DNA of 64,000 nucleotides from Odobenus rosmarus divergens (GCF_000321225.1 NW_004451012.1:1050263-1114262); one strand, 5' to 3'; positions 35,550-46,916 are shown, counted from the first letter of the stretch. Translations and numbers: made by a program. The notes: generated from the letters alone by a model not told the origin.

Positions 35550-36690
35550 GGTTGAATAAATAAATGAATGAGTGATATGCAATGAATTCTGATTAATTGA
35601 TATGTCTTCTCTCTTGAACCATCTTTGTTTTTCAAATCCTGGCTGGTAATGTCTAGATCTAGATTCCTTAAAGGAGTTATTTCTATGAAATACTCTGGGG
35701 CTCATATGAACATGAGAAAGTTCCTCTCTCCAGATTTGCATTTGTTTTTGCCAGTGCACAAGTTCTTATGGCTAGAGTTAAGTATGTGATTTTAATCGTG
35801 ACACCTTGATAGTTAACTTGTCTGTCTGTAATTTGGATGTACTTTCCAGGTAATAAGTAATCATACATTTTTAATCCTGGCTGATATTTTAGAATATTCT
35901 TCTTTCCTGTAAGATTTATGCTAATTTGGAAGTATTCCAGAGTAGTATTTCTCCATAAATGACATGTAATTATTATAATAAATGTTTCCATTTGATATAA
36001 AACACTTACTAAAAATGCTCCATATTTGTATATTTCTTATTCTCCACAGTGGAAAGATACTCAAACTTCAATGATTTCTAAATGTAAATGTAGCCAAAAA
36101 TTTCAAAAATACTGTTTTTATAAGTATGTCATTTTAAATTTGATTGCTCTCAAAAATCTAAATAGTGTAAGGATTAGATTGGGAATTTGTAGATTTCTCT
36201 AAGAATCCATAGTATCGAGTTCAATTTCTGTAAGGATCCGTTAGATTTTATATTTTAAAATGATTTGTTTCTTTTTATGCCACACATAGGAATATATCTA
36301 TGGATTAGAAAATTTATAAAGCTGAAAAATACATCTTTAGCAATTTCTATATATCAGAATTATTGAAGTACTGATTACCTAAGTAAATAAATAAATAAAG
36401 TTGCTTTAAGGTTTTAAGTCCTAAAAAGAGAGATAATCATAGAATAACAATTAAGTGTTCAATGGTACAAATACACAAAATAATATTAAGCATTTTCTAA
36501 AAATTGCAAGCTGTACACCCATATCTAAGTCTACTCCCATCTAGAATATATGGAAAACTACAAAAACATAAAGATACACACACACACACACCACATTCAC
36601 ATGCTACATTTATATATATTAGTGTTGAAAAAAGTGTTCTTTTAATAGGCATGCATTTTGAGAAGTTCCAGGAAGATTAAAGAAAAAAAT
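35550..36690. other. Unrecognised AT-rich sequence
   Basis: No gene. A short (AC)n lies at 36575-36591. The last part may be the decayed upstream end of the L1 that follows. Confidence 0.4.
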
Positions 36691-37535
36691 GATGACTTCC
36701 ATTTTGTGTAATATAGCAACTGAAAAAAACATTCCAACTACAGGACAGACATAAAATATAGGCTAACATAGAGAAAAAGTTTTAAATAATTAAAATGCCA
36801 AAATAATGAGAAAAATCCCTGATGATGAACTTTTTAAAGGTATCCAGAGAAGAAAGACAAGTTTCCTACATTAGAAGGATAATTGCATGTAGCAAATTAA
36901 TTTTCAATAGGAATAACAGAAGAAGGAAAATGGAAAACATACAAAATGCTTGGAAAGACCAGGAAATCTTATTTGAAAAGACATAAAATAGAGCAATATC
37001 TGTCATATATAATTATCTCCTATAAATTGAAGTAAAAACAAATAACTCAATTGAAAAGGTGAGAAAAGTATATATTCTAGAGATTTAAAATAAAATGTAA
37101 ATGACAAATGATATATTTAAAAATCACAATTCGAATCAGAAACAACAGTGAGGTTGTAATTTTTATAATGCTTATTCATAAGATACATAACCAACTAAAT
37201 GAATATGATATCTAATTTTGGTGAGGGATTAGGGAAATTAGTAACCAAAAACAATCTTGGAGCTTACTTTTGTACAGGCTTTTATGAACTGTATATTAAA
37301 ATACAAATTTGGCATACTTACTTCACCCAACAAGTTTTACTTCTGGGTATTTATTCTTTGGATATATTCATAGATGTGCACAAGATATTTATACAATGAA
37401 TTTGCTGTCATATGTATAATTTGAAAAATTATATTAAAAATATATGAATAAATTTATATCAATAGGTCAATGATTAAATACTTTGTGATACATTTACACT
37501 AAGAACTTCTCATTAAAATTTCTGAGCCTTATTTT
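36690..37535 (+). mobile_element. Old L1 (L1ME/HAL1-like) 3' fragment
   Basis: TTTTGGTGAGGGATTAGGGA, CCCAACAAGTTTTACTTCTG, GGTATTTATTCTTTGGATAT and CATAGATGTGCACAAGATAT follow the sense 3' region of old L1s ('gacccagtaattccacttctaggaatt', 'cataaatgtgcacaaag'). Confidence 0.65.
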
Positions 37536-37537
37536 TT

Positions 37538-37803
37538 TTGTCTATTTTTTATTATTATGTTATGTTAATCACCATACATTACATCATTAGTTTTTGATGT
37601 AGTGTTCCATGATTCATTATTTGTGTATAACACCCAGTGCTCCATTCAGTACGTGCCCTCTTTAATACCCATCACCAGGCTAACCCATCCCCCCACCCCC
37701 CTCCCCTCTAGAACCTTCAGTTTGTTTCTCAGAGTCCATTGTCTCTCATGGTTCATCTCCCGCTCCAATTTCCGCCCCCTTCATTCTTCCCCTCCTGCTA
37801 TTT
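37538..37803 (-). mobile_element. L1 3' end, 5'-truncated
   Basis: T-rich tract, then TTATGTTAATCACCATACAT and GTGCCCTCTTTAATACCCAT, ending CCCCTCCTGCTATTT. It is the same 3'-UTR module as 4528-4770 and stops at the same point, just before the internal T tract of that copy. Confidence 0.8.
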
Positions 37804-37909
37804 ATATGTAATGACAATAAAATATCTCCAAGATATTTTGTGAGGGGAAAAGCATACAAATTCTTTTTTGTTTTAGTTTTATTAAATAAGAATATTTATA
37901 GCATGATTT

Positions 37910-38310
37910 CTGTGGCAGAGCCTGGCTGGATTCACCAAACTAATTTTCCTACCTTCCCTGGGATATAGCTAGATTACTTCCCACCCTTTTTGGCCATATG
38001 ACTTAGTTTTGGCCAGTGGAATGGAATGGAATAAGATTTTCCATGCTCCATCTTTCCCCCTTCTCTTACCTGGTTAGTTATTTAGATATTTGCATGTGAC
38101 ATACAAGGCAACCTCAGAAACCACATGGTGAGAATGGTGAAGACTATGTCTCCTGAGACTCTGAATGTCAATGAATGACTACAGGAAACAATTTTTCCTT
38201 CCACCTATGCTGACTGAACTTGATATGAACAAGAAGCTTCTATGTTGCTAAGCTCCTGAGATTTCAAAGTGTATCTATTACAGGAGCTAGCATTATCCTT
38301 TCTAATTCAA
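37910..38310 (+). mobile_element. Old LTR-like repeat (MaLR-type?)
   Basis: TTTTGGCCAGTGGAATGGAA, CAACCTCAGAAACCACATGG and TTGCTAAGCTCCTGAGATTT, ending TACAGGAGCTAGCATTATCC, follow an old mammalian element ending 'taagccactgagattt ... tacagcagctagcattac'. The family name is uncertain. Confidence 0.45.
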
Positions 38311-39790
38311 TTTCACTTGTTCAAAAACTGATAAAAAAAAAAGAAAATTAAATTATATGTCCCATATAATCTAGGTATATATTTGTACAAAATGGAACAT
38401 AGAGTGATTGTCTCTTGTGAATGGAGTGGCATTGGGTTGGAGGAGGATATGAATAAGTCCTCTCACTTCATGTACTTCTATAGCATTAGAGTTATTTGTA
38501 TTATTTCTTTAGTTAGATATATGTATAATATTGATACAATTAATGACATCTAGGGGAAGCCCAAAAGAAATTTAGAGACAGTAACTTTGGAACTTAAAGG
38601 AAGTTCTTTTGTTCTTACAGAAAGAAAGGGATATTTTAAGGTAAAAGTGCACTTTAGGGAAACCTAGTTATGAAAGGCATGAAGCATGAAATATTGAAAA
38701 AATTACACGAAGATGTGGTTAGAACATATATTGGACATATATTAAGGCACTGGAGGCAGATAAAACGGAAAAATAAGATAAAACCAAATCACAGAAGGAG
38801 GTATATTTTCCATTGGAATAATTTTTGGCATGGGAGTAATATACGAACAAGAACGGTGGGAAAGATGGATTAAAGAAAAACAGGAACTAAAGTCAGAGAT
38901 ACTGAAAAGAAAATATGAACATAGTAGAACTGACAGAAGGCAGAAAAGATATTTTACTAGTTTTTAAAAAGGGTGGTGGAGGTTTAGAGTTTCAGATATG
39001 GAAAGGAAGAAAAGGAAGAAATCCAGGGTTTCTGATAGTTCCTGATTTGGCATATTGGCATAAAGCTTTAATTTAATTCCCATCCAGCATTGGGCTCAGA
39101 GTCAAGATCAGGACAGCTTGCATGTTCTCTGTGATCAGGAACAACCCCCAGTAGGGCTGAAATGGGAAAGGAGAATCACAATCTATCAATGAGAGTACAG
39201 CTCTTCAAAGTTACCCACCGTATATATTGAGAAACAGTGGCTTGGATTGCCCTGGAGTAGAAGTCTTTTCTAACACACAGCAATGCTGTGAACATCCATT
39301 ATGTGAGAATGCTGTGATCTAAAAGGACCTTATCTATGAATATGTAATAGTTAAAAAATAAAAAATTGTGAGAATGAGAAATGTATTCCTTTAGTGAGAA
39401 AAATTGGGACAATGTGAAAACGTGATCTTTTAAAATCCCCGTATTATGTTAATAGTGAATTAATTTACTTGTGTTTTAAAATGTTAAATATTATTGCATT
39501 TGTTATTAGGATAGTATTCTTATTTTATTGAATAATGTTATACTAAAAAAAGAAGAGTAAAACTTGAGATTAATGTTTTCAGATTGATTCTTCCATGTAT
39601 AATTTGTTGTTTTGATATTTAATTTTTATCCGAATGGTAAAAGAGAATTTTACATGTACTAACAGTAATTTTATATATTTCCTCTTTTGATATAATTATG
39701 TTAAATACATTTTAAATAGCAAACATTTGTGTTTTGCTCTCAGGAAGAATTCACTATGATTATTTTTGAAATTATTAGATCAAACTAAAG
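38310..39790. other. Unrecognised AT-rich sequence
   Basis: No exon. 38530-39060 may be a decayed L2 (CAGGGTTTCTGATAGTTCCT), but this is too weak to call. Confidence 0.4.
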
Positions 39791-39805
39791 ACAACATGAA
39801 TTTTA

Positions 39806-39999
39806 TTTTTTTTAAGATTTTATTTTTTTATTTGACAGAGAGAGAGCGAGAGAGGGAACACAAGCAGGGGGAGTGGGAGAGGGAAAAGCAGGCTTCCCGT
39901 GGAGCAGGGAGCCCGATGTGGGACTCGATCCCAGGACCCTGGGGTCATGACCTGAGCCGAAGGCAGATGCTTAACAACTGAGCCAGCCAGGTGCCCCGA
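39806..39999 (-). mobile_element. Can-SINE
   Basis: In antisense, near-consensus, head GAGCCAGCCAGGTGCCCC. Probable duplication ACATGAATTTTA at 39794-39805 and ATATGGATTTTA at 40002-40013 (two mismatches). Confidence 0.93.
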
Positions 40000-40048
40000 C
40001 GATATGGATTTTAGAGAGAGTAGACAATGCTGACAATTTAAATAAAGG

Positions 40049-40231
40049 TTTTTTTTTTTTTTTTATTTTTTTGAAGAGGGAGAGAGAGGGTGGGGAAGAG
40101 AAGGAATCTTAAGCAGGCTCTATGCCCAGTTGCAGAGCCCAACATGGGACTTGATCTCACAATCCTGAGATCATGACCTGAGCCAAAATCAAGAGTCAGA
40201 TGTTTAGCCAACTGAGCCACTCAGATGCCTC
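40049..40231 (-). mobile_element. Older Can-SINE
   Basis: In antisense with the older-type body (GATCATGACCTGAGCCAAAA, CAAGAGTCAGATGTTTAGCC). Probable duplication TTAAATAAAG / TTAAATTAAG. It lies only about 50 bp from the previous minus-strand SINE. Confidence 0.9.
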
Positions 40232-40643
40232 TTAAATTAAGATCTGAAACCATTTTTCAATATATTTAAAGCTCTGTTTGATATCATGATGTTCTCATGA
40301 TTTTGAGAGTTAAAGGAGAAATTAAATTCTTCTCTGGGTTTATTCCTGTTAGCCACCAGCACTAAAACATGACTAGGTGTTGTCAGTTATCCTGCATGGG
40401 AATTGAAGGCCTGACCACTAAGAAACGCCACAGAAATAGTACAATTTTGTGTCTTTACATAGTAGGCAGTCTTTTGAACATGTAAAGTTTTAATAAAATC
40501 CACAAATGAGGAATATATTTTAAGCATGTAAATAATCACACAACCCTAATAACTATAAAAGAAAGGATTAATCATTTTTATGTTAAATACAACTTTCTTG
40601 GTGGCATAATATGCTAAAATAAATTCAAAACATAAAATTGTGA

Positions 40644-40837
40644 GGGGCGCCTGGGTGGCTCAGTCATTAAGCGTCTGCCTTCGGCTCAGGTCATGATCCC
40701 AGGGTCCTGGGATCGAGCCCCACATCAGGCTCCCTGCTTGGCAGGAAGCCTGCTTCTCCCTCTCCCACTCCCCCTGCTTGTGTTCCCTCTCTCGCTATGT
40801 CTCTCTCTGTCAAATAAATAAATAAAATCTTTAAAAA
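40644..40837 (+). mobile_element. Can-SINE, near-consensus (young)
   Basis: GGGGCGCCTGGGTGGCTCAG head and intact body. Duplication AAAATTGTGA at 40634-40643 and 40838-40847. Confidence 0.95.
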
Positions 40838-40984
40838 AAAATTGTGAAAAATACTTGCTACATATATGACAAAAAGCCAATTTCTTCAATATACAAAGAA
40901 CTTAAATATCCTGAAAAACATCTATACAATTAATAAAATGTCAAAGGACATGAACAGATAGTTCACACTTGCAAAGATAAATGG

Positions 40985-41546
40985 AAAATAACACTGTGAA
41001 AATAGTTTGTAACAAATCATGACAAACTGAGTGGCTTAAAACAATACATTTTCTTACAGTTGTAGAGGTCGGAAATTTTGATATGAGTGTCACTGGGCTA
41101 AAATCAAGGTGTTGGTTGGACTGCATTTTTTCTGGAGTCTCGAGAAAAGAATTCAGCATTTAGAGGCTCTCCACCCCTTGGCTAGTGACCTTCTTTCATC
41201 TTTAAAACCAATAATGGTCAGTTGAGTCTTTTTCACATCGCATCCTTTTGACACTGACTCTTCTTCTGCCACTAACTTATACTTTTAAAGACAACTTGTG
41301 ATTACATTGGGCCCACATGGTTATATCTAGGATAATCTAGGATAATATCTCAGTTAAAACCAGTCAATTAGAGGCACCTACATGGTGCAGTTGGTTAAGC
41401 ACTGACTCTTTGTTTCAGCTCCAGTCGTGATTTCAGGGTCATGAGATACCATGCCCTCTGTGGGCCACACTTAGCGCAGAAGCTGCTTGGGACTCTGCCT
41501 CCCTCCCTCTGCCCCTCCCTGCCTCTCTCTCTCTCTCTCTCTCAAA

Positions 41547-41581
<35 letters not shown>

Positions 41582-41735
41582 ATCTTTAAAAATAAAAATA
41601 AAACAGCCAATTAGCAACCTAATTCCATCTTCAACCTTATAACATACACGTTCATAGGTTTCAGTGATTAGAATGTGGATATATTTAAGGGAACCATCAT
41701 TCTGCTTACCATACTTATGAATAAAGAAATGTAAA
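40985..41735 (-). mobile_element. ERVL-MaLR (MLT1-type) LTR containing a SINE
   Basis: Antisense LTR order: CTGAGTGGCTTAAAACAATA, TAAAATCAAGGTGTTGGTTG, AGACAACTTGTGATTACATT, GGGCCCACATGGTTATATCT, then after the SINE CACGTTCATAGGTTTCAGTG, ATTAGAATGTGGATATATTT, ending at GCTTACCATAC. The Can-SINE at 41372-41604 splits it. Confidence 0.7.
41372..41604 (+). mobile_element. Can-SINE with expanded AAAT tail
   Basis: Head GGCACCTACATGGTGCAGTT (diverged), CT-rich middle, then (AAAT)n at about 41544-41584. Probable duplication AAAACCAGTCAATTAG / AAAACAGCCAATTAG in the surrounding LTR. Confidence 0.88.
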
Positions 41736-41739
41736 TTGA

Positions 41740-41937
41740 GGAACTCCTGGGTGGCTCAGTCAGTTAAGTGTCTGCCTTCAGCTCAGGTCATGATCCCACG
41801 CTGCCGGGATCAAGTCCCACATCATCAGGCTCCTTGCTCAGCAGGGAGCCTGCTTCTCCCTCTCGCTCTGCCACTCCCCCTGCTCATGCTCTTTCTCTCT
41901 CTTTCTCTCTCTGACAAATAAATAAAATTAAAAAAAA
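41740..41937 (+). mobile_element. Can-SINE
   Basis: Head GGAACTCCTGGGTGGCTCAG with the usual body and tail. Only a short direct repeat (GTAAATTG / GTAAATGG) flanks it. Confidence 0.92.
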
Positions 41938-42749
41938 AAGTAAATGGAAATAACAGTAAGTTGATAGTTTTATGTAACTGTTAAAGATTTAAAATTCAAT
42001 AATAAAACAACTAGTGGCATAAATGTGTTGTAAGTTGCTACTACATGAACTATAGCAACTATTTTAAGGGAAATTTGTCAAAATCCACAGAAAATTTAAA
42101 TATACAGAACACTTGTAGGAATGTATGATGCAACAAGGATGTGGAGAAATTGGAACTCTAATATTTTACTAGCAGGATTGTAAAATGGTACAGCCTCTTT
42201 GGAAAATAGTTTAGCTGTTGCTTAGAATGTTAAACATAAAATATATGACTCAGCAATTCTACTCCAAGGTATATATCCAAGAAAATCAAAAACATACATC
42301 CAGGCAAAAGCTTGAACGTGAATGTTCATAGCTGCATTATTCAAATAGACCAAAATTAAAAACTGCTCAAATGTCTATCAAGTAACAAATAAATAGGATG
42401 TGGTATATCCATATCAGTGATAAAAAGCAATAAAGTTTTGTTATATACAAAAGCATGAGTGTACCCTGAAAACATTATGGTAAGTGGAAAAGCCAGTCAC
42501 AAAAGATCACATACTATGATTCCATTTATATAAAATGTCCAAAACAGGCAAATGTATACATACAGAATGTAGGCTGAGGGTAGGTGGTGGGGAGTGACTG
42601 TTAGTAGATACAGAGTTTCTTTTACAGAAGACAAAATATAAAATTAGATTATGGTGATGGTTGCACCACTCTGGATCTACTAAAATTTATTGGATCTTGC
42701 ACGTTAAATGGGTATATCTCAATATAGCTATCAAAAGGAATGTATGACT

Positions 42750-43838
42750 CAGATAATAGGGAAAAACTTGAAACAGCGTAAATATATTAATTCCAAACTG
42801 GTAGGATCAATGATGTATAACCAAACAATACAACACTTCGCAACTTTTTAAAAGGAAAATGAAGAACTGTACCTACTGATAGGGCAGCCTGCTAAGAGTT
42901 ATTTTTAGGTGAAAAAGTAAAGAGTCGATTAGTATATTCTAGTAGGTGAAAAGATAAGTAGATAAAAGATAAGTAGAATGGAGTATGTACAAACTCAAGA
43001 GTCCTCCAGCTGAGTTTCTTTCTTTTAATACTTCAAAATAATTTAAAAGTTATGTTTTTCTGCTTACAAAGCAGGGCTTCCAGAGTTCACCTTTGTGAGT
43101 GAGTCCATTTCTTCTAAGAAGTGGAAGCCAGACAAATGTCTGCCGGGCAGTGATAAAGTCAGCTGACAAGCAAAATCCGTCAGGCTGCAGCAGTGTGAAC
43201 TACTTGTTGACTCCCATGGAAATGATTCTGTAGAACTGTCTGAAAACAGGAGAATGGCAGAAATGAGACAACAGGTAGAGTGTCCTCCTTTCCTGTTCCA
43301 CCTAGAGCTCCCACAACATGATTTGCAACCTCTGTCATATCAAGGTGCCTTTCTCTAAGGCTTGATTTTGAGTAAAATTAGCATATCATCCCATCATTAA
43401 TTCGTTCAGAAAAAGGTCATTAGAGGTGACGACTTGTTACAGCAGTGACTGGTTCATCACAAAGATACCCGAGAGACAGTCAGGCAGATTCTTTACACCT
43501 ACTATTTTAGACAGTAAACTAGTATTTAAATAAGAAAGGCAATGAAGTTTTACAGTCTTGTTAATTTAAAAAACAATTTTGGAAAACACTGAATCTTGAT
43601 TTATTTCTAAGCTCTCATGTATTCATAATTTTTAGAATGAAAATAATTACAACTTTAATGCTCCTTTTTTTACATTGCTAATTATATCAATATGACCATC
43701 ATCTAATTGGGTTTAATAAATGTCCATGTTTACTTGATATTTTTAACCTTGTATGTAAAAATAAGTTAAAATGTTATCCAAAGAAATTTTTATTTCTTTT
43801 TAAATATATAAAAAATTGAATAACATTTATTTTAATTC
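42750..43838. other. Unrecognised; 43070-43330 is GC-richer unique DNA
   Basis: No exon or repeat recognised. CTGCCGGGCAGTGATAAAGT and CAGGCTGCAGCAGTGTGAAC lie in a stretch that lacks repeat motifs. Confidence 0.45.
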
Positions 43839-43856
43839 TAAAATAGGTAAGTAATG

Positions 43857-44060
43857 GGGTATCTGGGTAGCTCAGTTGGTTAAGCATCTGCCTTTGGCTC
43901 AGGTCATGGTCCTGGGGTCCTGGGGTCCTGGAATGGAGTCCCGCATCAGGCTCCCTGCTCAGCGGGGATTCTGCTTCTCCTTCTGCCCCTCCCTGCTGCT
44001 TGTGTGCTCACTCTCCCTCTCTCTCTCTCAAATAAGTAAATAACCTTTTAAAAAAGTCAT
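43857..44060 (+). mobile_element. Can-SINE
   Basis: Head GGGTATCTGGGTAGCTCAGT, with a local triplication of GGTCCTGG. 18-bp duplication TAAAATAGGTAAGTAATG at 43839-43856 and TAAAATAGGTAAGCAATG at 44061-44078. Confidence 0.94.
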
Positions 44061-44079
44061 TAAAATAGGTAAGCAATGT

Positions 44080-44775
44080 CATAATTTATAATTTAAGAAA
44101 AGAAAAATACTGAAAGTCAAGGACTCTTAATAGTAATATATCAGATACAAAATTCAGAATATATCATATTGATGCTGTTTTCAAAATTTGATTTATGACT
44201 CTGATGTTTTAATTGATGGATCAATTAATAGTAATCATTTTTGTATAATCAGTTAGCAGCTGAAATGTGCAACATATTGATTTTTTCAGGTGAGACACAG
44301 GCTCCCTTAGCAGCTACTATGGGAGAAAGAAGTAGTGACATTTAATTCAGTCTGATTTATTCCTGAAAGAGATGATTGACTGCAGTTCATGAAGTCCACA
44401 GCAAGAGACAGACAAAATGGTGAAATCATTAAGAAACAATAAAACTAAAAATTAAATTAGAATATAGAATACCAAGTAAAAATCCCATGAACTTCAAATT
44501 AGCAGTGCTTGATGGAAGTTACTTTAAAGGGACAAACTTTATGAGTTCAAATGGGAAGAACTATGTTAATCTAATAGAATGAAATCCAAGAAAATTGATT
44601 ATAAGATTGTATCAAAAGTGTTAGAATTTATATTATTTATAAAACTAAAGAGCTGTGTAATGGAGTTCTGAAATTGACCCCAAAGATAAAATTATTTTCA
44701 CTTGCTATTATTCTTGTTAGTACTGTGGTCCATTGCATATGTACAAAAATTATTCAAATTAATTTAAAAAATGTT
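44080..44775. other. Unrecognised AT-rich sequence
   Basis: No gene or named repeat seen. Confidence 0.4.
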
Positions 44776-44777
44776 TC

Positions 44778-44955
44778 TTAGAGAGCCTACTGGGGGATAA
44801 GCATCGTTGTCAGGGATAAAATGAAGTAAAGAGCAGAGATGATCCATCCATCCATTCTTCGTGGAGATTGCATTCAAGGAGAGAGAAGACAGTCACCTTA
44901 ATCATAAATATAACTATATGGCTACAACCTGTGATAAACACCATAAATAAGAATT
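44778..44955 (-). mobile_element. L2 fragment
   Basis: TTCGTGGAGATTGCATTCAA followed by GGAGAGAGAAGACAGTCACC fits antisense L2 'catggagcttacattctag ... gagacagacaat'. Diverged. Confidence 0.45.
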
Positions 44956-45744
44956 GAGGTTGCAAAAGGATTGTAAAACAAAAGAACTGACCTGCACATT
45001 AATATTACTTTGGTAAAATGTTTTCATAAATTGTCTCCCTTTCTTCAGCTTCTTTTTATTCCAATAAGTTGACATGGGTATATACAGGAGATGCAAAAAT
45101 AACTAAGTCTCTAAATATCAGTCAGAGGTTATCGTCGAACTGACTTCTTTTGCCAAGGTTTAATCTTTATGACAATGTACAAAATAAACATTTACTCAGT
45201 TAAGTTGTCGATTATTTGTATCATAGCAAGATTTTTTTACATTAAAAGGATAATTCTCTTGATGATTGTATTAAATGAAAATTCCAAAAGCACTGCTTCC
45301 AAACAGTATGTAATACTCAGGAGTACTCTGAAGACATTAATTCAACAAATATTTATAGAATGTTTACTATGAATAAGGAATTCTCCCAAAATGAGGAATT
45401 TGTTTCTGGAGGAAAGATAGAAAACAATGACCAATGTTCAGCCTGGCTGAAGTAGCTCTACGTAAAATAAAAAATATATTCCAAGCCAGTGGAAAATATT
45501 CTAGCAGTGGTACAATAACATATGGAATTTTAGAGATAAAAGAAATATCAATTTCTTGTCAGTGAACCAGGAGCAACGAAGAAGGTTACATGGAGGAAAT
45601 AATATAGATCTTGACTTGGCACTTTAGGTGAAATTTAGATAAGAAGAAAGGAGCAACAATGCAGAGAAAATAGTTGAAACTACCAAAATTCAGAAAGTTC
45701 AGAGCTTTTAAGGAATAGTAATTTCATCGGGTATGAGAGAAGTT
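44956..45744. other. Mostly unrecognised; L2-like motif at 45335-45385
   Basis: ATTCAACAAATATTTATAGA followed by ATGTTTACTATGAATAAGG is a short antisense L2 3'-end match. Otherwise no gene or repeat recognised. Confidence 0.4.
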
Positions 45745-45757
45745 AAGGTACTTATTA

Positions 45758-45953
45758 GGGGGGCGCCTGGGTGGCTCAGATGGTCAAGCGTCTGCCTTTG
45801 GCTCAGGTCATGATCCCAGAGTCCTGGGATTGAGCCCCGCATCGGGCTCCCTGCTCCGCAAGAAGCCTGCTTCTCCCACTCCCTGAAGCTTGTGCTTTCT
45901 CTTTCGCTATCTCTCTCTCTCTCTCAAATAAATAAATAAAATCTTTAAAAAAA
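45758..45953 (+). mobile_element. Can-SINE, near-consensus (young)
   Basis: GGGGCGCCTGGGTGGCTCAG head. Perfect 13-bp duplication AAGGTACTTATTA at 45745-45757 and 45954-45966. It ends about 730 bp upstream of the EGF exon. Confidence 0.95.
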
Positions 45954-45969
45954 AAGGTACTTATTAAAG

Positions 45970-46654
45970 ATCACAATAAAATAGGCTGGAAAGCAAAGAA
46001 GAAATTAATTATCAAGAGGCTTTGAATGTAAAAGTAAGGAACTTCATCTTAATTCAAAGGGATTTTTTGTTGTTGTTGTATCATTATTAGAGAAGAAAAA
46101 AATTAAGCTGGTAGTAAAATTTGTGAAAGTAATTAGGGAATTACTTGCAGGCATTCATAAGGTACCTCTTGGATAACTTTTAGAAATGAATGCAAGTCAT
46201 TTTGAAGAATACATATTTCTAGTAATCAACCTAGAAATAATTCAAGTTCAAGCAGTTTTACCATTAAAATGTAACATGGCCTAATTTCTTGATCTTCAGT
46301 TCATGAGGGTTAAAATGGCCAAAGTAGAACTATGTTTAGCCAAAATCAAATTATTTTACATAAGAGAACTGACTCTTAGGCTTTCTGAGGTTGATACATC
46401 CAGGTTTTTTTACTACTTAGAAGAAATTAACTAAGCTTCTCAAAACTACATAGGTTGACTACAGCTCTGTGATCCACCTAGGGTCACATTCTGTCACTTA
46501 GGCATTTTCAACATTTATAAATCCCACAGCTGGAAAACAAACATGACTGTTTATCCTCAGTTAAACCGTGCATGCTATTGTTTTTATTTCGTCTTATTTT
46601 AAATCAAAGTTTCTGTTATTTCTGTTTAAGTTCATGTACTTTTACTTACATTGT
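45970..46654. other. Intron directly upstream of the EGF exon, unrecognised
   Basis: No repeat or second exon recognised. Confidence 0.45.
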
Positions 46655-46686
46655 GTTTTCTGATCTTTTTATAACCTTGATCCCAG
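46655..46686 (+). other. 3' splice site (acceptor) of the EGF exon
   Basis: A T-rich stretch (TTTTCTGATCTTTTTATAAC) leads to CCCAG at 46682-46686, directly before the open 47-codon frame. The tract is mediocre because CTTGAT interrupts it. A second AG with a better local tract, CTGTCTACAG, ends at 46705. Using that one would shorten the exon by 19 bp and change the entry phase. Confidence 0.55.
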
Positions 46687-46910
46687 GATTCTAATCTGTC
46701 TACAGTGTCCTCTGTTGCTCCTTCTGGTGTAACAGAAGGGGTTGGCCCCCTATGGACTTCCCTCAGCTCCCCTCTTGTAGCGCCACCCATGTGCCAGGAA
46801 GATGTGTGTCACAATGGAGGCACCTGCCCATCCCGTGTTCCTCTCCAGTGGTATGTTCTCATTCCACTGTGACTGTCCACTACATTTTACTGGCCGTTTC
46901 TGTGAACAAG
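46687..46910 (+). CDS. EYS: Internal exon of an EYS-like gene (linker plus EGF-like domain), with an apparent 1-bp frameshift
   Basis: EYS is a secreted extracellular-matrix protein of photoreceptors, built from many EGF-like and several laminin-G domains. From the acceptor at 46685-46686, 47 codons are open (46687-46827). They give a Ser/Thr/Pro/Val-rich lead-in, then CQEDVCHNGGTC. After skipping one C, 27 further codons (46829-46909) give HPVFLSSGMFSFHCDC and PLHFTGRFCEQ, and the exon ends in phase 1 before GTAATC. The repaired cysteine pattern, C-x4-C-x5-C-x13-C-x-C-x8-C, is a complete EGF-like domain. Unrepaired, the frame meets TGA at 46870-46872. Without the extra base the exon would be 223 bp, entering in phase 0 and leaving in phase 1. 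The EYS assignment rests on recalled similarity to the human EGF domain just before the laminin-G part, and on the huge surrounding intron. EGF exon: confident. EYS: fairly confident. Whether the frameshift is real, an assembly error or a sign of gene loss cannot be told here. Confidence 0.72.
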
Positions 46911-46916
46911 GTAATC
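46908..46916 (+). other. 5' splice site (donor) of the EGF exon
   Basis: AAG|GTAATC fits the donor consensus at seven or more positions. It lies immediately after the last EGF cysteine and the codons for Glu-Gln, the usual place for an EGF domain to end before a following module. Confidence 0.65.

Larger units (their letters stand above)
40550..42745 (+). mobile_element. L1M (3' third) broken by three primary insertions
   Basis: Sense L1 pieces in order: CCAATTTCTTCAATATACAA and GTCAAAGGACATGAACAGAT (40850-40985), AATAAAGAAATGTAAATTG (41718-41738), then GGATGTGGAGAAATTGGAAC, CAGCAATTCTACTCCAAGGT, GAATGTTCATAGCTGCATTA and CATACTATGATTCCATTTAT (42130-42540), to a 3' UTR ending near 42740. The interruptions are a SINE (40644-40837), a MaLR LTR with its own SINE (40985-41735) and a SINE (41740-41937). 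Confidence 0.75.
1..46686 (+). other. Presumed intron upstream of the EGF exon
   Basis: No splice-bounded open segment with a recognisable domain was found in 46.7 kb. The DNA is AT-rich and heavily loaded with interspersed repeats. Treating it as one intron is an inference from the single exon at 46687. A short unrecognised exon could be hidden here. Confidence 0.5.
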
